Positions 1 to 5,159 of a stretch of 5,159 nucleotides of DNA are shown here, in pieces. The stretch lies in contig DAOVRI010000133.1 of the NCBI GenBank assembly GCA_030628245.1, forward strand, positions 1 to 5,159. The letters are read 5' to 3'. How positions within the stretch are numbered: position 1 is the first letter of the stretch; each line of letters opens with the position of its first letter. The DNA comes from Dehalococcoidales bacterium (GTDB lineage Bacteria; Chloroflexota; Dehalococcoidia; Dehalococcoidales; RBG-16-60-22). Position numbers and translations under genes: made by a program. The notes under the pieces are model-generated. The model was not told the DNA's origin. It saw nothing but the letters and a program-made list of their open reading frames with translations, and did not search any database.

Positions 1-213
1 GGCGATACCGGCTCGACCGAGGTACAGGTAGCGCTGCTTACCGAGAGAATAAATCAGTTAACGACACACATGGCAGCCAACCGTCACGACTATCATACCC
101 AGCGGGGCTTGCTCAAGCTTGTCGGGCAGAGGCGAAGGCTTTTAGCTTATCTCAGCCGGGAGGATGTAGGGCGTTATAATCAACTTATCAAGAGGCTGGG
201 GCTGCGTAAGTAA
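1..213 (+). CDS. rpsO: 30S ribosomal protein S15, 3' part (5' end outside window)
   Basis: S15 is a primary 16S rRNA-binding protein of the small-subunit platform. The first base of the window is in frame, and 70 residues are read before a TAA stop. The fragment begins GDTGSTEVQVALL, which aligns with the NDTGSTEVQVALL segment of E. coli S15 (89 residues), so about 18 to 19 N-terminal residues are missing. The remainder follows the family closely: an RGLLKLVGQRRRLLAYL helix (fragment residues 35 to 51) and a C-terminal YNQLIKRLGLRK. His23 and Asp30 of the fragment line up with the His41 and Asp48 known to contact 16S helix 22, while the usual Ser-Arg after the His pair is Thr33-Gln34. The neighbour is pnp, 27 bases downstream, the classic rpsO-pnp arrangement. 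In several bacteria S15 represses its own mRNA through the leader; that region is not in this window. Confidence 0.97.
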   Translation, partial: GDTGSTEVQVALLTERINQLTTHMAANRHDYHTQRGLLKLVGQRRRLLAYLSREDVGRYNQLIKRLGLRK

Positions 214-225
214 AGCCTTTTAGAT

Positions 226-233
226 GGAGGGAG
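226..233 (+). promoter_or_regulatory. Ribosome binding site of pnp (supports a TTG start)
   Basis: GGAGGGAG lies 7 to 10 bases before the TTG at 241, depending on which purine core is counted. It is the only strong Shine-Dalgarno sequence in the 27-base rpsO-pnp gap. There is no ATG in the right place, and the encoded protein begins exactly where PNPase normally does, so TTG is the likely start. Confidence 0.8.
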
Positions 234-240
234 TAATTCA

Positions 241-2469
241 TTGGAACCACAATCTTTTCGTTGCGACATTGGAGGTCGCGACCTTAGTATCGAAACAGGC
301 AAGCTCGCCCGGCAGGCTGATGCTGCGGTAACCGTCCGCTACGGCGAAACCGTCGTCCTGGTGACGATGTGCTTTAACCGGAAAGACAGGGAAGGGGTCG
401 ATTTTCTGCCCCTGACCATCGACTACGAAGAGCGATTATACGCCGCCGGTAAAATCCCCGGCGGTTTTATCAGGAGGGAGGGGCGTCCCAGCGAGGCGGC
501 TACTCTGGCCTGCCGGCAGACGGACCGACCCATACGTCCGCTGCTACCCAAGAACTGGCACAATGATATTCAGATTATTACCACTGTCTTTTCAGCTGAC
601 CAGGAGAATGACCCGGACATACTTTCGATTCTCGGCGCTTCGGCGTGCCTGTCGCTCTCCGAGATACCCTTTGACGGGCCGGTGGGCGCCGTTAACGTCG
701 GCTATATTAACGGCGAACTGGTACTGAATCCGAAGATGGCCCAGCTGGAGGAAAGCCAGCTTGACCTCGTCGTCGTCAGCACCGGGGATAAGGTTATCAT
801 GGTGGAAGCGGGGGCCAAGGAAGTCGGCGAGGATATCGTTCTTCAGGCGGTTAAATTAGCTCACAATGCCAATCAGGATATTATCCGAATCCAGGAACAG
901 CTTCAGAAGGCGGTGGGTAAGACCAAGCTGCCTGTCCCTGAGGAAGAAGCGAACGCAGAGGCGGACGTGGCGGTTGCCGGATTTGCCGACGATAAAATAT
1001 CGCAGGCTTTTGATATTGCGGACAAGACGCAGCGCGAACAGGCGCTGGACGACGTGAAAGCCGAGCTTCTGGAGAAATTCGCCGAAAAGTACCAGGAGAA
1101 GGAAATTCTGGAGGCACTTGATGTTAGACTTAAATACGTGCTCAGAATGCGGATACTGGATAAGGGACAGCGTGTAGGCGGACGCGGTATCACCGAGATA
1201 CGTCCCCTCAGCTGCGAGGTAGGCCTGCTGCCGCGTACCCACGGCTCCGGTTTATTCAACAGAGGGCTGACCCAGGTACTGACCATTACTACACTGGGCT
1301 CCACCCGCAAGGAGCAGATGCTGGACGGCCTGGGGATAGAGGAAAGCAAACGCTTCATGCATCACTATAATTTCCCCGGGTTTTCCAACGGCGAGGTGAG
1401 ACGTGTCGGTTCCACCAGCCGCCGCGAGATAGGGCATGGTGCCCTGGCCGAGAGGGCTCTGATACCGGTGCTGCCTGATGATGAAGATTTCCCGTATGCC
1501 ATACGCCTTGTCTCGGAAGTCCTGAGTTCTAACGGCAGTACCTCTATGGCCAGTGTCTGCGCCGGCAGCCTTTCGCTGATGGATGCAGGCATTCCGGTCA
1601 AGAAGGCCGTGGCCGGCATCGCTATGGGACTGATTACCGGTGATGACGGTAAATTCGTGGTCTTGACTGACCTTGAGGGGCAGGAAGACTTTAACGGCGA
1701 TATGGACTTCAAAATAGCCGGCACCAGGGATGGCATCACGGCGATACAGATGGATACCAAGCTCAAAGGTATCAGCCTGGAGATAGTAGAAAAGGCGCTG
1801 GCTCAGGGTAAAGAGGGCCGATTGCTTATTCTTGACAAGATGGCTCAAACTATTGATGCCAGCCGACCGGATGTCAGTCCTTACGCGCCGAGAATGACCA
1901 AGATAAAAATCGACCCCAGTAAAATCGGGGCTGTTATCGGCACCGGCGGCAAGACCATCAGGTCCATCATCGAGGAGACCAAGACGACCATCGATGTTAC
2001 CGACGATGGCACCGTAGTTATCGGCTCGCCGGATATGGAAGCCACTCAGAAAGCTATCACCATCATCGAGGGGCTGACCCGCGAAGCGGAAGTCGGTAAT
2101 ATTTTCACCGGAAAGGTGTCGCGTATCCTGACCTTCGGCGCCATGGTGGAGGTTCTCCCCGGCAAGGAAGGGCTGGTGCATATCAGCGAGCTGGCGGACT
2201 ATCGCGTGGGCAAGGTTGAAGACGAGGTTAAAATCGGCGACGAAGTTACCGTTAAGGTAATCGCCATCGATAATATGGGCAGGCTGAACCTGTCCCGGCG
2301 TGCCGTCTTTGAGGATGATACGGAAAAAGCCGCCGCCCGTGAAGGTGCGCGTCAGGACAGGCGCAGTGGCTCCGGTGGTTTTCAGAATAATCGACCGCGT
2401 TACCCCAGTGGTGACCGCCAGCCAAGACCGAACCAGGGCCCTTCACGACCTCCTTATAAACGTAGCTAA
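241..2469 (+). CDS. pnp: Polyribonucleotide nucleotidyltransferase (polynucleotide phosphorylase)
   Basis: PNPase is a cytoplasmic trimeric 3'-5' exoribonuclease. It uses phosphate to release nucleoside diphosphates and is a core mRNA-decay enzyme. The 742 residues match the usual length. Layout: first RNase PH-like core about 12 to 145, with GGFIRREGRPSE at 74-85 and DRPIRPL at 95-101; helical linker about 146 to 310; second, catalytic RNase PH core about 315 to 545; KH domain about 553 to 612 with GTGG loop 567-570; S1 domain about 618 to 688; and a basic low-complexity tail 690-742. Catalytic residues are visible: RREIGHG 394-400 (phosphate and RNA binding), NGSTSMASVC 431-440, and metal ligands Asp483, Asp489 and Lys491, equivalent to E. 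coli Asp486, Asp492 and Lys494. The start is TTG with a good Shine-Dalgarno sequence. The gap to rpsO is too short for the long processed hairpin leader that mediates autoregulation in E. coli. No frameshift or missing catalytic residue is seen. Confidence 0.98.
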   Translation: MEPQSFRCDIGGRDLSIETGKLARQADAAVTVRYGETVVLVTMCFNRKDREGVDFLPLTIDYEERLYAAGKIPGGFIRREGRPSEAATLACRQTDRPIRPLLPKNWHNDIQIITTVFSADQENDPDILSILGASACLSLSEIPFDGPVGAVNVGYINGELVLNPKMAQLEESQLDLVVVSTGDKVIMVEAGAKEVGEDIVLQAVKLAHNANQDIIRIQEQLQKAVGKTKLPVPEEEANAEADVAVAGFADDKISQAFDIADKTQREQALDDVKAELLEKFAEKYQEKEILEALDVRLKYVLRMRILDKGQRVGGRGITEIRPLSCEVGLLPRTHGSGLFNRGLTQVLTITTLGSTRKEQMLDGLGIEESKRFMHHYNFPGFSNGEVRRVGSTSRREIGHGALAERALIPVLPDDEDFPYAIRLVSEVLSSNGSTSMASVCAGSLSLMDAGIPVKKAVAGIAMGLITGDDGKFVVLTDLEGQEDFNGDMDFKIAGTRDGITAIQMDTKLKGISLEIVEKALAQGKEGRLLILDKMAQTIDASRPDVSPYAPRMTKIKIDPSKIGAVIGTGGKTIRSIIEETKTTIDVTDDGTVVIGSPDMEATQKAITIIEGLTREAEVGNIFTGKVSRILTFGAMVEVLPGKEGLVHISELADYRVGKVEDEVKIGDEVTVKVIAIDNMGRLNLSRRAVFEDDTEKAAAREGARQDRRSGSGGFQNNRPRYPSGDRQPRPNQGPSRPPYKRS

Positions 2470-2488
2470 TATTTCCCCCATTTTTAGT

Positions 2489-2494
2489 GAGGTG
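2489..2494 (+). promoter_or_regulatory. Ribosome binding site of dapB (decides the start)
   Basis: GAGGTG ends 7 bases before the ATG at 2502. An in-frame GTG at 2487 lies just before this motif, has only a T-rich run upstream, and would add five residues with no family counterpart. The ATG at 2502 is therefore preferred. Confidence 0.75.
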
Positions 2495-2501
2495 TTCTAT
2501 T

Positions 2502-3296
2502 ATGGAACGTATTAAGGTAGTGGTATATGGAGCGTCAGGCAGGGTAGGGCAGGAGGTGGTGAAAGCCGTCTGCCGGGAGACGGAAACGCAGCTGGTTGGG
2601 GCCGTTGACGTAATTGTCCCGGCGGAGCAACTGACCCTGCCGGACGGTTCGGGCAAAGTGCCTTTCTCGGACGACCTTGCCGCCATCCTCGATAGCTGCC
2701 AGCCGGATGTCATTGTCGATTTCAGTATTGCCAGGGCCAGTATGCCCGCCGTGCGTACGGCGTCCAGGCATGGCGTTAACATGGTTATCGGCACTACCGG
2801 ATTTACCGCCGATGACCTTGATGAGATGAAGAAGCTGGCTGAAGCTAACGAGATTGGCATCGTGGTGGCGCCCAATTTCGCTCTCGGGGCCGTTCTCATG
2901 ATGCACCTGGCCAAAATAGCCGGTAAATATTTCGACCACGCCGAGATTATCGAGCTACACCACGACCGCAAGATGGATGCGCCTTCGGGGACTTCCCAGA
3001 CTACCGCCCGGGACATGATAAAAGCCAGGGGTAAGCCATTCCTCCCGCCAGCGGTGCCGGGAGAGGACTCGCCGGCTCGCGGGAAATCGATTGAAGGTAT
3101 AAATATACACAGCGTCCGTCTCCCCGGACAGATGGCCCACCAGGAGGTGATTCTGGGCGGGGACGGACAGACATTGAGGATAAGGCACGACCAGATTAGC
3201 CGGGAGGCTTTTATGCCCGGCGTATTGCTGGCCGTTAAAGAAGTGATGAAACGTAAAGGATTTATTTACGGACTGGATAAATTACTGGGGCTGTGA
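2502..3296 (+). CDS. dapB: 4-hydroxy-tetrahydrodipicolinate reductase
   Basis: DapB reduces the DapA product to 2,3,4,5-tetrahydrodipicolinate with NAD(P)H, in the cytoplasmic lysine/diaminopimelate pathway. From the ATG the protein has 264 residues, within the family range. The N-terminal Rossmann fold (about 1 to 125) has GASGRVG at 10-16 and IGTTG at 96-100. APNFALG (123-129) leads into the substrate-binding/tetramerisation domain. The signature HHDRKMDAPSGT spans 153-164, with His153 and Lys157 matching the catalytic pair E. coli His159 and Lys163. GINIHSVRLPG (199-209) is a conserved loop, and the C-terminal part returns to the nucleotide domain. After the second Rossmann strand the sequence is Val-Asp36-Val37, lacking the Arg (E. 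coli Arg39) that binds the 2'-phosphate of NADPH, so NADH use is plausible (inference). The gene follows pnp after 32 T-rich bases without a terminator-like hairpin, and its stop touches or overlaps the start region of asd. Confidence 0.97.
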   Translation: MERIKVVVYGASGRVGQEVVKAVCRETETQLVGAVDVIVPAEQLTLPDGSGKVPFSDDLAAILDSCQPDVIVDFSIARASMPAVRTASRHGVNMVIGTTGFTADDLDEMKKLAEANEIGIVVAPNFALGAVLMMHLAKIAGKYFDHAEIIELHHDRKMDAPSGTSQTTARDMIKARGKPFLPPAVPGEDSPARGKSIEGINIHSVRLPGQMAHQEVILGGDGQTLRIRHDQISREAFMPGVLLAVKEVMKRKGFIYGLDKLLGL

Positions 3297-3300
3297 GGGA
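3295..3300 (+). promoter_or_regulatory. Likely ribosome binding site of asd, inside the dapB stop region
   Basis: GAGGGA, starting within the dapB TGA stop, sits about 4 to 6 bases before the in-frame GTG at 3305. The alternative GTG at 3293 overlaps the dapB stop as GTGA, a common coupling arrangement, but has only GGGG two bases upstream. The spacing favours 3305, moderately. Confidence 0.55.
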
Positions 3301-3304
3301 AAAA

Positions 3305-4336
3305 GTGAGGGACTATCATGTAGCTATAGTTGGGGCTACCGGGCTGGTAGGGCAGGAGTTTATTAAAATCCTGCTCCAGCGTGGCTTTCCTATGGCCTCG
3401 ATTCGGCTTATGGCGTCGGACCGCTCGGCGGGCAGGAAACTGCCGGTCGGTAATCGGGAGATTGAGGTAGAAGAGACCACCGCCGATTCTTTCGAGGGTG
3501 TGGAAATCGCCCTGTTTTCGGCCGGTGCCGAACAGAGTCGGTATTTCTCGCCGCTCGCTGCCAAAGCCGGCGCCGTGGTTGTCGATAACAGCTCGGCCTT
3601 CAGGACGGATAAGGGCGTGCCGCTGGTGGTGCCCGAGGTCAACCCCGAGGATATCAGGCTGCATAAGGGTATTATCGCCAATCCCAACTGCTCTACCATT
3701 CAGATGGTCGTGGTCCTGTATCCGCTGCATAAGGTCAACCCTATCAAGCGCATTATTGTTGATACCTACCAGTCGGTAGGAGGCACCGGTATCGCCGCCG
3801 TTGAGGAGTTGAAGACACAGGCCCGACAGGTGCTGGAAGGTCAGGTCACCATTCCGCATGTCTACCCGCACCAGATAGCCTTTAACGTCCTGCCGGAGAT
3901 AGATGTTTTTCTGGACAACGGGTATACCAAAGAAGAGTGGAAAATGCTGGAAGAGACCAGAAAGATAATGCACGCCGATAGCATAGCCATATCGGCTACC
4001 TGCGCGCGCGTGCCGGTAATGATAGGGCACAGCGAGGCGGTCCACGTGGAGTTCTCCCGCCCGATGGATGTGGATGAAGCTCGGCAGATACTCTCGCGGG
4101 CTCCGGGGGTGAGGGTGCTGGACGACACGGCTATCAGCCTGTATCCGCAGGCGTGGTCGGCGGCCGGGACCGACGAGACTTTCGTCGGCCGTATCAGGCA
4201 GGATGCGTCGCATCCCAACGGCCTGGCCATGTGGATTGTCGCCGATAATCTGCGCAAGGGAGCGGCTCTTAATACTATCCAGATTGCCGAAGAAATGATA
4301 AAACGTGACTGGGTAAAACCGGAAGGAGGCCAGTAA
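3305..4336 (+). CDS. asd: Aspartate-semialdehyde dehydrogenase
   Basis: Asd reduces L-4-aspartyl phosphate to L-aspartate 4-semialdehyde with NADPH, the branch-point precursor for lysine/diaminopimelate, threonine and methionine. From GTG 3305 it is 343 residues beginning MRDYHVAIVGATG, as family members typically do; a start at GTG 3293 would add MREK and overlap dapB by 4 bases. The Rossmann glycine motif GATGLVG is at 10-16, NSSAFR at 95-100 with Arg100 (phosphate binding), and NPNCSTIQ at 126-133 with the nucleophile Cys129. AFNVLPEID is at 192-200, then GYTKEEWKMLEETRKIM (206-222). RVPVMIGHSE (235-244) carries Arg235 and the catalytic His242. These spacings match the Gram-positive-type Asd subclass (compare Arg99, Cys128 and His244 in S. 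pneumoniae). One oddity is TYQSVGGTG (154-162), where most relatives have Ser-Gly-x-Gly. It sits between dapB and dapA, which use its product. Confidence 0.97.
   Translation: MRDYHVAIVGATGLVGQEFIKILLQRGFPMASIRLMASDRSAGRKLPVGNREIEVEETTADSFEGVEIALFSAGAEQSRYFSPLAAKAGAVVVDNSSAFRTDKGVPLVVPEVNPEDIRLHKGIIANPNCSTIQMVVVLYPLHKVNPIKRIIVDTYQSVGGTGIAAVEELKTQARQVLEGQVTIPHVYPHQIAFNVLPEIDVFLDNGYTKEEWKMLEETRKIMHADSIAISATCARVPVMIGHSEAVHVEFSRPMDVDEARQILSRAPGVRVLDDTAISLYPQAWSAAGTDETFVGRIRQDASHPNGLAMWIVADNLRKGAALNTIQIAEEMIKRDWVKPEGGQ
4323..4329 (+). promoter_or_regulatory. Ribosome binding site of dapA
   Basis: AAGGAGG is a near-perfect Shine-Dalgarno sequence ending 9 bases before the ATG at 4339. It lies within the last codons of asd, so initiation of dapA is probably independent of, but close to, asd termination. 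Confidence 0.85.
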
Positions 4337-4338
4337 CA

Positions 4339-5159
4339 ATGAAGAAGCTGGGACGGTTCCTAACAGCCATGGTAACCCCGTTCAAGGAAAACGGAGAAGT
4401 CGACTACGAACAGGCCAAGAAGCTGGCGTTGGCTTTGCTAGATTCGGGTAGCGACGGCGTGGTGGTGGCGGCCACCACCGGGGAAGCGCCGACGCTTTCC
4501 TGGGAGGAAGAACTGCGCCTGTTTACCGAGGTGAAATCGGTAGTGGGCGACCGGGGGACTATTGTTGCCTATACCGGCAGCAACAGCACTACCGAGGCTG
4601 TGGAAGCCACCAAAGGAGCGGAGAAAATCGGCGTCGATGCCTGCCTGTCGGTGGTGCCTTACTATAACAAGCCTACACAGGAAGGCATCTACCGGCACTT
4701 CAAGGCCGTCGCCGAGAGTGCCAGCCTGCCCATCATCATGTACAACATACCGGGGCGCGTGATTGTCAATATGACGCCGGAGACTATCGTCCGCTTGAGC
4801 CGGATAGATAACATCGTCGGGGTCAAGGAAGCCAACGGCGATATGGGCCACGTCGCTCAGGTAATCAGTAATGCCGCCGAAGGCTTCTGCGTCTGGAGCG
4901 GTAATGACAACGATACCTTTCTCGTCATGACTCTCGGCGGTTACGGCGTCATTGGCGTGGTCACGCATCTCGTCGGCAAGCAGGTCAGGAAGATGATGGA
5001 ACTGGTTCTGGATAATAATGTGAAAGAGGCCGCGGTCATTCACCGCCACCTGGTGCCGCTGGTGAACTCGCTCTTTATCCAGCCCAACCCCGGTCCCGTG
5101 AAATACGCCCTCAACCACGTCGGCATGCGAGTAGGCGCGCCGCGTTTACCCCTCCTCCC
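4339..5159 (+). CDS. dapA: 4-hydroxy-tetrahydrodipicolinate synthase, 3' end outside window
   Basis: DapA condenses pyruvate with L-aspartate 4-semialdehyde, the first committed step of lysine/diaminopimelate synthesis. It is a TIM-barrel Schiff-base aldolase, usually about 290 to 300 residues. Here 273 codons are present with no stop, so roughly 20 to 25 C-terminal residues are missing. Landmarks: TAMVTPF 9-15; ATTGE 45-49 with Thr46 and Thr47 (E. coli Thr44/Thr45); VPYYNKPTQEG 106-116 with Tyr109 (E. coli Tyr107); YNIPGR 135-140 with catalytic Tyr135 and substrate-binding Arg140; GVKEANGD 161-168 with the Schiff-base Lys163; SGND 187-190; GGYGVIG 200-206. All catalytic residues are kept. 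Allosteric-site positions show Glu58 at E. coli position 56, plus Asn82, Glu86 and Tyr108 conserved, which predicts lysine inhibition. Small departures from the usual motifs are Ala45 for Gly in GTTGE, Val141 for Thr after the Arg, and Gly206 for Ser. The gene begins 2 bases after the asd stop, so the two are surely co-transcribed. Confidence 0.97.
   Translation, partial: MKKLGRFLTAMVTPFKENGEVDYEQAKKLALALLDSGSDGVVVAATTGEAPTLSWEEELRLFTEVKSVVGDRGTIVAYTGSNSTTEAVEATKGAEKIGVDACLSVVPYYNKPTQEGIYRHFKAVAESASLPIIMYNIPGRVIVNMTPETIVRLSRIDNIVGVKEANGDMGHVAQVISNAAEGFCVWSGNDNDTFLVMTLGGYGVIGVVTHLVGKQVRKMMELVLDNNVKEAAVIHRHLVPLVNSLFIQPNPGPVKYALNHVGMRVGAPRLPLL

Noticed and set aside
214..240. Possible terminator or processed hairpin leader between rpsO and pnp
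   Set aside because: The 27 bases are filled by the Shine-Dalgarno region and show no inverted repeat.
1252..2181. 309-codon minus-strand open frame inside pnp
   Set aside because: It is in codon register with pnp and explained the same way. There is no ribosome binding site logic, no family resemblance, and it lies opposite conserved catalytic and KH-domain sequence.
2470..2501. Possible terminator between pnp and dapB (C-run then T-run)
   Set aside because: The short C-run before TTTTT has no matching G-run to form a stem, so no intrinsic terminator can be supported.
2300..2515. 71-codon + strand open frame bridging the end of pnp and the start of dapB
   Set aside because: It lies mostly inside the pnp tail in another frame, has no clear ribosome binding site, and the product has no recognisable pattern.
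2252..3016. 254-codon minus-strand open frame spanning the pnp-dapB junction
   Set aside because: It overlaps two well-supported genes and reads a low-complexity Ser/Ala/Arg-rich product without recognisable features.
3266..4339. 357-codon open frame on the minus strand covering all of asd
   Set aside because: Its codons are in register with those of asd, so it stays open simply because asd avoids TTA, CTA and TCA codons. The translation is His/Arg-rich with no recognisable domain, while the + strand frame is an unmistakable enzyme.
4438..5118. 226-codon minus-strand open frame inside dapA
   Set aside because: It is an in-register antisense shadow of dapA, with a composition typical of reverse-read coding DNA and no motif.

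Overview
The window is an ordinary bacterial chromosomal segment. It carries five tightly packed genes, all on the + strand: the 3' part of rpsO (ribosomal protein S15), complete pnp (polynucleotide phosphorylase), complete dapB (4-hydroxy-tetrahydrodipicolinate reductase), complete asd (aspartate-semialdehyde dehydrogenase), and dapA (4-hydroxy-tetrahydrodipicolinate synthase), which runs off the right edge. Gaps are 27 bases (rpsO-pnp), 32 bases (pnp-dapB), an overlap or a few bases (dapB-asd) and 2 bases (asd-dapA). No stretch over 300 bases lacks a gene. I see no tRNA, rRNA, riboswitch, mobile element, CRISPR array, long repeat or convincing terminator.

Functionally there are two halves. 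The left half (1 to 2469) is the widespread rpsO-pnp pair for translation and RNA turnover. The right half (2502 to 5159) is a lysine/diaminopimelate module. Asd makes L-aspartate 4-semialdehyde, DapA condenses it with pyruvate, and DapB reduces the product to tetrahydrodipicolinate. The genes are not in reaction order (third step, then first, then second). The spacing suggests one transcriptional unit, or at least no strong break between the halves, but no promoter can be assigned from this window.

Organism: base composition by eye is moderately GC-rich (about mid-50s percent). Starts are ATG, TTG and probably GTG, and each start has a purine-rich Shine-Dalgarno sequence. From memory, an rpsO-pnp-dapB-asd-dapA order and proteins of this flavour resemble Chloroflexota of the class Dehalococcoidia. 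I could not check this and hold it only as a moderate-confidence inference; a Firmicutes-like lineage is an alternative.

I found no undescribed system. The points worth a second look are residue-level. DapA carries Glu at the position reported to govern lysine feedback inhibition and has several active-site-loop substitutions. DapB lacks the Arg expected for binding the NADPH phosphate. Asd has Gly in place of the usual Ser in its active-site loop. S15 has a Thr/Gln replacement in its rRNA-binding loop. PNPase ends in a basic Arg/Pro/Gly-rich tail.
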